Below, one piece after another: positions 24,338-36,106 of a DNA stretch of 64,000 nt. Below the pieces are notes generated by a model, which did not search any database, was not told where the DNA came from, and was given only the letters and a program-made list of their open reading frames with translations. How positions within the stretch are numbered: the stretch's first letter is position 1; each line of letters begins with the position of its first letter. The DNA is from Euonymus europaeus (taxonomy: Eukaryota > Streptophyta > Magnoliopsida > Celastrales > Celastraceae): assembly GCA_963580455.1 (NCBI GenBank), contig OY756958.1, forward strand, positions 27,044,501 to 27,108,500. The letters run 5' to 3'. The translations under genes were made by a program, and so were the position numbers.

Positions 24338-26640
24338 TCCCCTCGATTTTGAAAAGCAATTACTTAGATATATTTAAGAAAGCTGTTGCGAGGCATAAGG
24401 GTCAGATGTTCTTTTATTATTCTCCAATGAGAGATTCGAACACAAAACCTCCCGCTCCCTACACAGTAAGAAGACCAATCAGGCTACATAGTAAGAAGAC
24501 CAACCAGGCTACCATCTGTTGGTTCTCCAAGTCAGAAGTTGGATTATGAGGTGTTGGCTAATTTTATGTGTTTATTAAACTTAAGCTCTGTTTTCTGATT
24601 TTAACCTTTTACAATTATTTTCTCAAGTTGTGCTTAACATATCAATGGATCTTATTGACATACAGTTTAATATATGTAACATGGACAAATATGAATTTAG
24701 AACTGTTGTTCTAATATTATGGTTTCACCATGGCCACTGAATATATTTGATCAAAAGTGAATGTATCGTCAATTGTTAAGAACATAATTATTCTTGCACC
24801 ATCCTTGCCCGTCTCAAATTCATCAACCGCGTCAGAGACTCAGGATTTGACAACACTGACATCGCAACATTAAAGTCATCACCGTTATCAAGCTCAGTCA
24901 TGGTGGTCTTGTACATAATTAATTAAAATGACACTAGTATTGCAAATCAAGTTATAATATTTATTGGACTAATAAAATGGCAAGTCTTGAACGTCGAGTT
25001 ATATTTACTGTAATGGATATTAATGACAAACAACATATAGATAAAAAAAAAATTGGAGGCAGCAGTGGCCCCCTAATCTCAAATCTTAAGTATGTTCCTG
25101 AATATGAACATAACTTAGGAGTCTCGCGGGGATTGATGGGACGAAAAACATACATTGTACAATGTACATAAATATTAAACTAATAACAACTGATCAAAAT
25201 AATTAGGTAAACATGCATCCATTCATATCTAATTAACACTGAGCAATTAGTATATATAATAATATAATGGCCTGTTTAACATATGTTGGTGTTTCACCAC
25301 CTTTGACATGTAACTAATTTCAAAGTCAACTCGTGCAAAAAAAATTATTTACATGTTCATGAAGGTGGTGGCATGTAGATGCATTTTTACCTAATTTTGA
25401 TGGTTTATCTGTTTCGCATGTAGTGTGTCTTTATCCGGCCACCAACCCCGCCACAACTTTTTTTCACTAAAAATTGAAGTTAAAATTCAACTTTGATTAA
25501 TCGATGTGAATAAATTTACTGCAGTATCATCATTTTAATAAATTGGTACAAAGTACAAACCAACATCAAATTGACCGAGAAATTTTAGTAAAATTACCAC
25601 TTTTGGTTTTTTAAATATTTTCATTTTAATTTATTTCTCGTCAAAAGGGTTGAGTACAATTTTGGTCACTGAAAGATTTATCATTTATCATTTTGATCAC
25701 TGAATGTTCAAACGTTACAGATCAATCACTTAAAGTTTTAATTTGTTCCAAATTGGTAACTCTATTGTTTCAATATGGTAACTCTATTGTTTCAATATGG
25801 TAACCCAAAGTGATAAGTCCGAAACAAACTAAAACTTTATGTTACTGATATACAACGTTTGATCGAATATTCAGTGACAAAATGAAAAATGACAAATCTT
25901 TCCGTGACAAAAACATGTATTTAACCCCTTCAAAATGGTAGGTTGCCCTCCTCCATTGATGATAACATTAATGTAATGATTATGCTTTTATTACACCTTT
26001 TTTACTTCCTAGGTTTTCCATATATAATTAGGCAAAAATCACAACTCTTTTGAAGATGTTTGATTAATTTTCCATTGACTAACTTTTTAGGTTGCATTTC
26101 TTCAAAGTTCATAAGGAAAAAGCCTATATAATATATTCAATAATGTTCTTTTTTACACTTTTTTTTAACTTTAAGCCATATATTTCAAGTATTTGATGTG
26201 CATGCATGGAGACCTAGTTGACAAATTATAACAATCTTAAAACCTGTTAATTTGACATTCCAGAGGCAAACGTGTTAATATCGGATTGATCAGCAGCATA
26301 ATATAGAATGTACTCACATGCTGATTAATCTTGTTGAAATTTACGTTCTCTTGAATAATTAATTAAATAAAATTTCCCTTTATATCTCTAAATCATCAGT
26401 CAAGATATAAGTTTGGCAGAAAATTATTCATATTTTTAAATATTTTTTCCAGTTACATCATAGTCGTCAACTTTGAATGTTTTTATTTTCAACCATATCA
26501 GGCATTCAGGCCTGATATCATTTTAGTTTTTTAACTAAACGAAGAGTCTAAGAGAATATAATTTATTTTAGTAGGACAGTCAAATTGTCCTTAAATTCTA
26601 CTAATGAAATAACAAGTCACGTTTGACTGTACTTCTTTCC
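24338..26640. other. Inter-P450 DNA, right part
   Basis: No gene is seen. A reverse B-box-like phrase near 24430 (GAGATTCGAACACAAAACCT) and the adjacent duplicated 'gtaagaagaccaa(t/c)caggcta' suggest an old SINE. The foldback element at 25647-25927 is listed separately. The remainder is AT-rich. Confidence 0.5.
25639..25935. mobile_element. Foldback MITE, Mutator-type, long terminal inverted repeats
   Basis: The left arm from 25647 (GGGTTGAGTACAATTTTGGT) and the reverse complement of the right arm (GGGTTAAATACATGTTTTTG, ending 25927) stay alignable for about 110 bases, so nearly the whole 281-bp element is an inverted repeat. A 22-base unit (GGTAACTCTATTGTTTCAAT plus AT) is tandemly doubled in the loop. 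The flanks CGTCAAAA (25639-25646) and CTTCAAAA (25928-25935) are a probable 8-9 bp duplication with one or two mismatches. Long arms starting GGGTTAA are typical of plant MULE-derived MITEs. Confidence 0.7.
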
Positions 26641-26695
26641 TATAAATACACATCATGAATTGTCGTACCATAAGCCTAAACCACTCTAATAAGCC
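26641..26695 (+). promoter_or_regulatory. TATA box and 5' UTR of P450 gene 2
   Basis: TATAAATACA at 26641-26650, about 50 bases upstream of the ATG, with a CTTTCC context like that of gene 1. Confidence 0.7.
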
Positions 26696-28334
26696 ATGGC
26701 TACCACTACCATCATTGACATTCAATACTATGTCTTCCTCTTCCTCCTCTGCCTCTCTTCAACACTTCTCCTTCAATACCTCTTCAACAAATCCAAACCC
26801 GCCGGAACCACCCATCTCCGACCCCCGCCAAGCCCACCTTCTCTTCCGTTTATAGGTCATATCCACCTTCTCACTAAAGATATCCATATTTGTTTCCAAA
26901 ATCTTGCCATAAAATATGGCCCGTTGATATTCCTCCGCTTTGGCTCTTTCAAGTTCCTCCTCATCTCATCCGCCTCCGTGGTGACCGAGGTGTTCAAGTC
27001 TCACGACGTGGCATTTGCTTCGAAACCCGTGTCGGTCTTCGAGGACCGATTAATATTCGCCAACATAGGGTTTATTTTTTCTCCGTACGGGGATTATTGG
27101 AGGTACATGAAGAAAATGACTGTGACTGAACTTCTCGGAGCTAAACAGCTCCAGAGGTCACGCAACGTTAGAAGGGAGGAGCTACATCGATACTTAAAGA
27201 AAGTACTAGAAAAAGCGCAGGAAAGCCAGGTTTTTAGTTTGGGGGCGGAGTTGATGAAGCTGACGAATAATACTATATGCAGGATGGTTTTGAGCACAAG
27301 GTGTTCGGAGGAAGATAATGAGGCGGAGAAGATCAAGGAGCTCGTCGATGGGTCTTTGGAGTTGGGGATGAAGTTAGCGATGGCAAACATGGCGGGACCT
27401 TTGAAGAAAGTTGGCGTTTGGATGTATGGGAAAGAGGATAGGGAGATTAATAGAAAGTGTGATGAGTTGTTGGAGAAAATGTGGAAAGAGCATGAAGAGA
27501 GAGCAAACAAAGATGGTGGTGTCGACAGGGAAGATAAAGATTTGATGGATATTCTATTGGAAGCTTATCATGATGAGAAAGCTGAGTTCAAGATCAACAA
27601 GAACCAGATCAAAGCCTTCATTTTGGTAATGAAATCTTATCTTGTGCATCTAAGTTTAAATTTGAAGTAAACATGACAATAGTAATTTATATTCTTTTGT
27701 ACGTGAAAACCAATTGCAGGATCTCTTCATTGCTGGAACAAGTACATCTACAGATGCCATGCAATGGGTGATGGCAAATCTAATCAATCACCCAGAAGTC
27801 ATGAAGAAAGCAAGAGAAGAGATAGATTCAGTGGTTGGAAACAAAAGACTAGTTGAAGAAACAGATCTTCCAAAGCTTCCATACTTGCAAGCTGTTGTGA
27901 AGGAAACACTGCGACTATACCCACCAGGGCCTCTATTACCAAGAAGAACATATGAAGCTTGTGAACTCAGAGGCTTTGACATACCAAGAGACATTATGGT
28001 AGTTTTCAATTTCTATGCCATAATGAGAGACCCTGAAGCTTGGGAAAATCCAAATGAATTCATACCTGAAAGATTCTTGTCTTCAAATAAAGAAAAGGCT
28101 AATCAAATCATCAATTTCGTGGCGTTTGGTGCCGGAAGGAGAATGTGTCCTGGTGCAACCCTAGCACTTACCTTGATGAACACTACTGTTGCATCAATGG
28201 TTCAATGCTTTGATTGGAAGGTTGGTAAAGATGGAGATAGAGTGAATATGGAACCAGAAGCAGGCTTACATTTGGCGCTCGCCGAGCCTCTTCAGTGTCG
28301 TCCAATTGTTCGATTCAATCCATTTTCTTGCTAA
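26696..28334 (+). CDS. Cytochrome P450, CYP93/CYP705-like, tandem copy 2
   Basis: The exons are 26696-27625 and 27720-28334 with a phase-0 intron at exactly the same place as in copy 1, giving 514 residues. Features are a membrane anchor (about 10-30), the hinge PPSPPSLPFIGH, the I-helix AGTSTSTDAMQW, KETLR, FIPERF, and the haem loop FGAGRRMCPG with Cys453. As in copy 1 the I-helix acidic position is Ser (Ser318). Differences from copy 1 concentrate around residues 35-45, 215-240 and the last 30 residues, the last two near substrate-recognition regions in P450s generally. The intron is shorter than in copy 1 (94 versus 159 bp). Same strand, intact frames and similar promoters point to a tandem duplication with both copies retained. 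Confidence 0.93.
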
Positions 28335-29442
28335 ACAAGACGTTAATTATTGTTTGTCTTTTTTTTTTTTGTCCTTCTTCCCTCTCTTTCATGTGATTTC
28401 CTTAAATTTAATTTACGTCTTCAATTCCACTAGAAGCCATAATCCCTCTAATTAGGGATAGTTTGATATACGTTGGGGAATAAAAGAAAGGGATTCATTT
28501 TATCTTATGGATTGAATGAATTCAGCCCAAGGATGCCTAGCCCATCTTGTATTGATATGAGTCATGTGAAATAGTTAAGGGGCGTTGAATATCAGCCCAA
28601 CTGAGGCCCATCAATTCACTCGCCTCTTCAGTCGTCACAGTCGATGACTAATTTTAGGCTTGGCTTCTAATCTGGTAATTCTCCAATTCAGCCGCCCAAA
28701 ACCCCACCTTCAAACTATAAAGAGCTCTAATGGGAACCATTTTTTCAGCACTTGGATATATTTTGATTGGATTTCGTCTTTTATTGCACACAATTAGATC
28801 TCATTTACTTATCTACGTTAACAAAATACGTTTTTCAATACAAACATATCAACAAAACACATCTTTAATGTATATATATATATATATATATATTTTTCAT
28901 TTACAATCTATCCAAATATCAAACATGAACATCATATCTCTCAATACTTTTCTACCACTCTTCACTTTTTCCACCATTTTATAAATATTTCAATTTAATT
29001 TTTTCTCATCACTCTCTCTCTACATATACTGTAAAACTTTTAATGATACAAAACATTCCCCATTGGAGTTGCTTAACAAAATGGGGGAGCATGTAGCCCC
29101 GGCCCACCATTAATTTTTTATAATTAGAAAATATATTTATCTTTTACTGATTTGTTTCTAGTTAGAACCTGCACCCAAAACTAATGATTTCAAGAAATAT
29201 TACATGGAGCCATGGAGGAAAAAGCCTTTGCTTCTTACATTATTTCTCAATGAGATTACAAAGAAAGGCATTAGCCTTTTTACTACACTTAGACCTCACA
29301 ATAAAAAGTGTAAAAGCGATACAACATTCTACAGCATACAGTCCCCTACAATCCCAGACTTCTTCACATGTTCAGCTGGTTTTGCTTTCTGCTTCCTCTT
29401 CTTTTTTCCAATCTGCCTGTCACTATATGTACAGAAACAAAA
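28335..29442. other. Intergenic DNA between P450 gene 2 and the bHLH gene
   Basis: The genes converge here. It holds the 3' flank of the P450 gene, a MITE-like element (28721-29073) and the 3' UTR side of the bHLH gene. No additional gene is seen; the frames at 29184-29542 are unsupported. Confidence 0.5.
28721..29073. mobile_element. MITE-like element containing a TA microsatellite
   Basis: The left end AGAGCTCTAATGGGAACCAT and the reverse complement of the right end (GCAACTCCAATGGGGAATGT) resemble each other and a common plant MITE terminus (CTCCAATGGGG). The interior is AT-rich, non-coding and includes (TA)n at about 28869-28891. A target duplication was not clear. Confidence 0.45.
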
Positions 29443-31297
29443 TCAAACTGAAGCATTCGAATATTGCATCTGTTTACTTAAACATGAGCACTTCGCTTTC
29501 GTATCCGTGAGCATCTGCATGAAAAAGGAGAAAATTAGATAAGCAAGCTTGTAGAAGGTTGTGTGAATTTGATTTAAAGGAAAAGTTCCTTTCAGCTTCC
29601 AAATTACCTTGACCTGTTTCTGGAGGTCTTTTATGTACTGAACTGCCAAATCTAACATATCCGCAGTGTTTGTTTGCTGCAGCAGAAAATTTTAGTTTCT
29701 AGTGATGGAAAATCTGGTACAGAAAGAAAGGAAAACAAATCTAAATCTAAAACTACCTTGTCCATTTCTGGGAAAAGCTCTTGCAGTTTTCTCATTCTTT
29801 CACTGATTCTGGTTCTTCTCATCTAAAATTTTGCGTAACGAAAAAGGGAAAATATAAGTCCAAGAATCACAATCAGGTATCATCAAATACAGTTTGTTTG
29901 AGATGGCATGGATAAGATGGTACCCTTTCTGCGATGCTTCTCGGGTGAGTGGCGAAACCTCTCTTGGCTCGAATTTTACAAGGAACGGTGCCTTGAAATT
30001 GCAGAAACTTCTCAATAGCAGCCATCTCAGCAGAAGTCTTTGGCAAACTTAAATGGTGAGTCAAGCCAAGGGTGCCATTTAAAGATTTACTAGTCTGATA
30101 AAAATATAGATACCATCAACGATCAAACATGAAGTAAAAGCAAATTGATGAAGAAAAAAAATAGTCGGCAAATGCTGCTACCTGACTCTCGAAAGGATTT
30201 AAACAAGAGAAAATGTTTCCATCACTTTCTCCGACTCTTTTCATGCTATTGAGGGAAGTATCTTCCCAAGTATCATTTGCAAATTTGAGATGACAATGTC
30301 TAGTTTTGGAATTATTATTCCCCAAACTTCCATTCTCAGGGATACTTGAACCCATCCACTCGTCCCCAGCTTCCGCAATTTGAGGCATAAGTCTCAAGTG
30401 TGAAGATGATGCCCCGGATGCAAAGCTCATAGGATTGTTCAGCCTACTAGTCATTGAACAGACTTCTCCTTTAATGCTACCAGAAGCTCCAAAATTTCTC
30501 AAATCTCTCGCTATGGAAAAACCTGTTAGTCATGAACAAGTATTTACCACTTAACAATAGAAAATAATAACCGGCAATTGAAGCATAAAAGCAAAAACAC
30601 AATCATAAAAAGTAAACTAGATCCCTAAACTAGTTAACAACTTTCTAACAATTCAAACAGAAAGAACAAGAATGTGTGTGTGTGTGTGTGTACAGTATAT
30701 GTATAATTAAGAACCATTGCCTGCTCCTGGATCAGAGAAAAGTCCAGCTGGTGAGCCATTCTGCCTAAAAAGGTTGTTGCCACTCCCACTGCCCATCTTT
30801 GATTGCATAGAGTTTTCCGTAATAGAATTCCCGACACCGAATGAGCAATCCATTTTTGTCTCATTTCCCAATCCCTGAACTGGTAAACTCTGATAAATCA
30901 TCTCTGAACTTCCACTTGAGAAACCGTTCTGATTCTTTGGGGAATCCAGCACTTCTTGCTTCATTGATCTTTCCCCGTATTCGTGAAGATCAGGAGTACC
31001 CAACACACCAGAACCATTCATGAATCTTGTCAAAACGGCGTCCATTTCGGGGCTTGAAGATCGAAAACATCGATAATCCTCGCCAACGCCACCACTGTTG
31101 CCGTCATTGACAAGGTTCTCAAGGAAAGAGCTCGGTGCAGAGCGAAATCGCATTAGACCAGAACTGTGATTCTGGATTTGTGGTTTCTGGTGATGATAAT
31201 CATGGTGCTGGTGATTTAAGTCCACGAAGTCTTGGTTTTTCCGAAAATCACCATCTGGGTATTTGAAACTAGGGGTGTACAAAAGACTACTGCTCAT
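29443..31297 (-). CDS. bHLH transcription factor, bHLH122/bHLH130 (FBH) group
   Basis: A nuclear DNA-binding regulator; Arabidopsis relatives (FBH1-4) activate CONSTANS and act in flowering and stress (family knowledge). The exons are 31297 to about 30721 or 30715, 30510-30182, 30094-29924, 29822-29757, 29676-29608 and 29514-29443, giving 427 or 429 residues. The group-specific motif GLMRFRSAPSSFLENLV lies near residue 50 and MSFASG-like sequence in exon 2. The basic region (KIRAKRGFATHPRSIAER, end of exon 3) is followed by RRTRISERMRKLQELFPEMD and QTNTADMLDLAVQYIKDLQK. His, Glu and Arg residues of the E-box reader are arranged as in this subgroup (H-P-R-S-I-A-E-R). The C-terminus is KCSCLSKQMQYSNASV. 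The exon 1 donor is ambiguous: GCAG followed by gcaatgg (GC) or AATG followed by gttctt (weak GT). Confidence 0.92.
30673..30691. repeat. (TG)n microsatellite in bHLH intron 1
   Basis: About nine TG units just downstream, in gene orientation, of the uncertain exon 1 donor. Confidence 0.9.
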
Positions 31298-32215
31298 GTC
31301 TTCTGAAGAAGATCCCTGTAAACCATCAACGTCAAAAAAACCATTCTTTTTCCAATCCTTTTATCTTCTCCTTTTGAGTTTAAATCCTTGAACTGTTCAA
31401 GGAAAACAATACCTGAATTCCTTCAAAAGTGGCCCAATATGAATGTTGCTTCAGTACTTGACCTCCTTAACTTTCCCTGAACTCATAGGTTGCTTTTTTC
31501 TTCACTGTATAACACAAATAGGACACAGAAAACGTTAGCTTATTCTACTTTTCTCTAGTTTTTTGAAAGCTTGAGTTATTGACAAGTCAACTACAACAAT
31601 ACCTGAAGTGTTTGACAAAATGCCTCTTGGAATATTGCCGATTACTTGACCTTTATATAAACTTCGCTTAAATTCACATTTGCTTGCTCTTCACTACAAA
31701 ACCACACAAGGAAAGATCAGCTTGTTCGTTCACTGCAACCAAACTTCCATTGAAGACATGACAAGCATCCAAAATTGCTTGCATTTATTTACACAACAAA
31801 GTCAAAAACTCCATCTAAATCCAGAGATGCTAAGAATTGGACAAGTAAAACAAAACCCAGTTCTGGAATCTTTCTTGAACTTTGTTTCTTTGCTATAAAA
31901 AAATGATTTCAACAATAAAACACAGTTAAACAAAGACCAAGTACGTACAGGTCTTTTTTAAAAACTAAAATTTCTAATACCATTTGAGGACTTCAAGGTC
32001 TGGGTATTTTCATCAGGAAGAAGAAAAAAAAAGTACCTCGGGTTTCTGGGTCTGAATATAGATCAATGATCACCCTTTCCCCCCTTCAAAATACTGAAAT
32101 CAAAACATAAAGGGAAAAAAATACAAGTACAGAGGAAGTGAGGAGCGAGTAGCAGAAGCAAACAACAGTGTTGTGTCTCCTGCCTCCCCAGAAAGCTTAT
32201 ATTTATCGACTGTGG
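31298..32215 (-). promoter_or_regulatory. Multi-exon 5' UTR and core promoter of the bHLH gene
   Basis: Minus-strand splice signals occur in series: donors CCCGAG then gtactttt near 32034, ACTTCAG then gtattgttg near 31600, GAATTCAG then gtattgtttt near 31413, and an acceptor TTTACAG near 31317, just upstream of the ATG. A TATA-like ATAAATATAAGC lies near 32210-32198. This suggests a leader with up to three introns. No long upstream frame is supported. Confidence 0.5.
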
Positions 32216-32570
32216 AATCAACTTAATACCCTTGAATTTTTACTTAACTACATAGATGCCACATGTTACATGTACGGCCATGCGTATTTCCTACAATACC
32301 CAAAATTGGTGCAAGAATTACTCAGACAATGATGTCTGTTAGTTTATATTATTTAAAAACAACATATTATTATAAAAAGCTTCGGAAGTATGGGATGCTT
32401 CACTGCTTTGCTTACTGGTCAAGCCACTTCAGTCCAACCTGGAGTCTCACTACTTTAGGTCAAGGAAGAGGCAATGGATAAGGCCAAAAATGGGGGTTAG
32501 TGGTTAATGAGTCTCTTTTGACAACCCATATTCGATTATATATATATATGAATATGAATATTAGGTTAAT

Positions 32571-32602
32571 TAGGGTTAGGGTTTAGGGTTTAGGGTTTAG
32601 GT
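32571..32602. repeat. Interstitial telomere-type repeat (TTTAGGG)n
   Basis: About four adjacent units of the plant telomere heptamer (GGGTTAGGGTTTAGGGTTTA...), with the first unit shortened, about 360 bases upstream of the inferred bHLH TATA box. Confidence 0.9.
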
Positions 32603-32672
32603 GATTGTAAACAAATTTCAATTTCAATTGGGAATTTTAAATTTGTCTTAGATTGTTGGTTTTGGGTAAAGA

Positions 32673-32860
32673 ATTCATGATAGGGGTGTCGACGGTCAAT
32701 TTTTTTTACATATTTTACTAAATTTTTTTGTCATTTATCGGTTAGTTATGTCGGTCTTAGTGTAAAATATGTAACTTTTTTGCTTTGAAAAAACCAACCA
32801 AACTATTCAGTTTGAGTCGGTTTGGGTTTTGACTGTTTTTTTAACAACCCTATTGCATGA
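32673..32860. mobile_element. Small hAT-like MITE
   Basis: The left end TAGGGGTGTCGACGG at 32681 and the reverse complement of the right end (TAGGGTTGTTAAAAA, ending 32852) are similar. The flanks ATTCATGA (32673-32680) and TTGCATGA (32853-32860) agree at six of eight positions. The 172-bp body has no frame. The call is weaker than for the larger hAT elements. Confidence 0.45.
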
Positions 32861-33540
32861 TATTTAGTGCTTTATCAATATATACAAAGAGTACAATATT
32901 GATTTCTTATATTTATTAATTTTTATGATAAGATATTAAATGATTGTATTTATTAATAATAAGTACACATTGATTACAAAATATAAAAATTAATTTTATT
33001 AAACACATAAATAATCAAAATTAGATATATTTACAGCATCCAATTATAAATTTAATAGAATTACAAAATTAAAGATAAAAATAATATTTTATTAAATAAA
33101 TACATAAATAAAATAAAGAATGGAAAATAAAGAGGTGAATATAAATTAAAGAGATAATATAAAAGTAGGAGAGATAAGATGTTAATTATAATGATCTTAT
33201 GCAAGTATAATTTTTACTAGTTCTCTTTCTTTGTCAGCTAAATCTGAAGTGGATGCTTAATAATGCTAATAATTCGGTTTTTTATTAAAATTATTAATTA
33301 GATAATAATAATTCTTAAGGGCATCTCACAGGTCACTGTTCATTCCCCACTCTTGCACACGACATTTCTACCTTCCACTTTTTCTTTTTTTCCTTCAATT
33401 CTTTTCATGATAATAATTTTTTTTGTTCCATATTTATTAATGCCCATAAAATACTATTGAATATGTTCTTGCGTAGTCCTTTATTCTAATTCTTTGATTA
33501 TATATATTCTTGTGAAAAAGCTGATTTCGGCTGAGCTCAG

Positions 33541-33544
<4 letters not shown>

Positions 33545-33588
<44 letters not shown>
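33545..33588. repeat. (TA)n microsatellite
   Basis: About 22 TA units; a shorter related tract occurs near 33740-33772. Confidence 0.95.
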
Positions 33589-33589
<1 letters not shown>

Positions 33590-34149
33590 CAGATTCCTCT
33601 TGCATTACAAGATTTTCATATTACTTCAACATTGTTGGCACTCTTTATGCACATAGAATTAAATTAATCATTTAAAAGGAAAAAATAAGAAGAAAGACAG
33701 TATGATCTATGCCAAAGATCACAACTTTTTTGAATCCTAAATATATATCTATATATATATATATATCTATATAAGCTGATCCTATATGCTATTGGGCATT
33801 AAATTTGAGTGTTACCTAAATATGTAACATCAAATAGAAGCATATTAGATCCTTGTGATTGGAGCACATTCCCTATGCACTATTCATAACAATTAATAAT
33901 TAATCCTCATTAGATAAGGTTGGGTGTGTTCTTGATAAAAAGGCAAAGCACATATTATTATATTCTTTGGAATCTCTATATTAAACTAATATTATAAGCG
34001 TCATCAATTATATGCTTTTGTTCTCTAGCAAAAGTATCAAATTATTGCACTCGTTGTGATAATTAAGGAAAATAATTTAATACAACATTGTATTGATAAA
34101 TCATAATTCTTTTATTCTGATAAGCACCCTTGTTTTTAGAGTGGGTGTG

Positions 34150-34400
34150 TTTCATTTTGGGCCATTAATTGATTTGGACAAACCATATATTGAGGTTGAA
34201 TCACTTGATTAATAGTTTAATCGTGAATCTCTTTAGGTCAAACTCCATGAATGCATGCAAAAAGTCACGAGTTTGATTCTCACATATAGCAATATCTTTG
34301 TAGCCACATGTTATGATTTGCCCAAACTTATTTTGTCATCGGATGAAAAATTTATGTACTCATAGGAGTGACAACTCTAATTTATATACATATCAAATTA
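34150..34400 (+). mobile_element. Possible tRNA-derived SINE
   Basis: A B-box-like phrase (GTCACGAGTTTGATTCTCAC, near 34264) lies downstream of an A-box-like region (TTGATTAATAGTTTAATCGT). It is followed by AT-rich sequence ending near a CTCATAGGAG phrase. Identification rests on the box pattern only. Confidence 0.3.
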
Positions 34401-36106
34401 ATATCTAAATGATAAACTTATATGATGTTGTTATTAGTTTTAAAAAATAGTGACCTAATAAAAATGACAATGAGTCTTAATTAAGATGAGCTGTACCCAC
34501 AAAAGAGTGGGTTGTTGGGAAGCATGCAAGCAAAGGAGACGACCTTTGATGGCCTTTCATGGTATATATAAAACAAAGTACTCCACTATATATATAATAA
34601 AACTATGTGAAGAAATCTAGACAAAAATGTGACACAATCTTAAGGCAAAACCATTGATTGGTGAAGATTATGGAACTTTAAGCAACAATGTGATTGGCTC
34701 GTTAACTAAAAACAATAATATCTTTATTTTTAATCTTAAAGAGATACTCTAAATTCTAAAAGCAAGGTCCATAGGAGATTTTGGTAGTGTTGGAATCCAC
34801 ATATGATTTGTACTTAACTTTAGGTTCCATATCGATTAAGTATAAAGATATTAAAAGAGTTAATATGCAATGACCGACTCATAATTCAAATATCTCAAGG
34901 TTTTAGGTTTAGATGGATGTCAACCAATATTCCAGTATGGGTGCGCATAAATTCTGAAAGTATATTTGATCGTTTATTTTAATTATATTGAAAAACAACA
35001 AAAATGAATAAAAAAATTTCTAAGAAAAAAAATAATATGTATCCCACGCTTATTATATATCTTATGATATTCCATTGTAGTATAACCATGGAGTATGTTA
35101 ATTACATTGTCTGATAACAATGAAATAACTTTTTTTCATTGTGCGAACGCAATGAAATAACTAAATTGAAAATACTGTTTTAAGAATAGAAAATAGAAAA
35201 AATAGATGAAACAGAAAATAAAATGAACCAAACGGACCTTTACATTCTAAAAAGGGAAAATAATAGATATCTGTTTTCGGTTGCGTTTAAATAATGGAAC
35301 TCAGTGCATGCTTGTGTCACTGAGTAGTCAATCTTACTTTTTAGATATGCTTATTACAGTATTGTCAGCAGTATATATCCTGTGAAACATTCTCACCAAT
35401 TTTTCTCTTCCTCCTCATATCTTTTTTTGGGTAGATGCCCACATATCCTATTCTGTCTGCACAGCTTTCCAATATCTTACTGCTCTGGTTTCTAGTGGAG
35501 AAAGATGTGATCACTTCAATGAACCTTTTCTGTAGTGGGAAAAACATGAAAAGGAAAAGACTTAAGATTATATACTTTCTTTTTGTGTTTTTCTTCTTAG
35601 AAATGCTAGGGCATACTACAGGTATCTTAGAGATGCTAGGGCATTTGTTCCAAGATATTAATAAGATTCACTTCCTTGGATTTGCATCCAATTTCATCCT
35701 TCAGACAAAATGAAATCTATTTACTGGAACCCAAGTCAATTGACAAACTTCCACTGGACATTGGTGCGAATTCCTCTCTCAAACAGATAGTCAAAGAGAC
35801 CCCAATAGACTTGACCCAAATGTTCAGCTTGTAAAGTTAACAAGAATATTGTATCATTTCCATTTCAATTCTGGGGTTGGATAGGAGGAAGAGAAAAATA
35901 ACTGGGAATGGCACAAATTAAATGTTCTCCGGAACGCCACCAAAAAAAGAACAAAGTATAATTTTTCATCACACTGTTCAACAAGAACAAATTCCAGATA
36001 ACTTTGTTCAGTCACAGAATACAGAATCTACCATCTTCCCCGAATTATAAGCAGATTTGCCATCTCATTATTTCTTCGTCGACAATAGGCAAATAGCATG
36101 ATGAAT

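Larger units (their letters stand above)
32216..36106. other. AT-rich intergenic DNA between the bHLH and SURP/G-patch genes
   Basis: No gene is supported in 3.9 kb. It holds an interstitial telomere repeat (32571-32602), a small hAT-like MITE (32681-32852), two TA microsatellites, and tRNA-like SINE traces. The open frames near 35365-35713 have no motif and overlap on both strands. Confidence 0.6.

Noticed and set aside
20151..28334. Biosynthetic gene cluster around the P450 pair
   Set aside because: Neighbours are housekeeping or regulatory genes; no synthase, transferase or other pathway gene is present.
35365..35713. Small genes near 35.4-35.7 kb
   Set aside because: Frames overlap on opposite strands, have no domain and no splice support.
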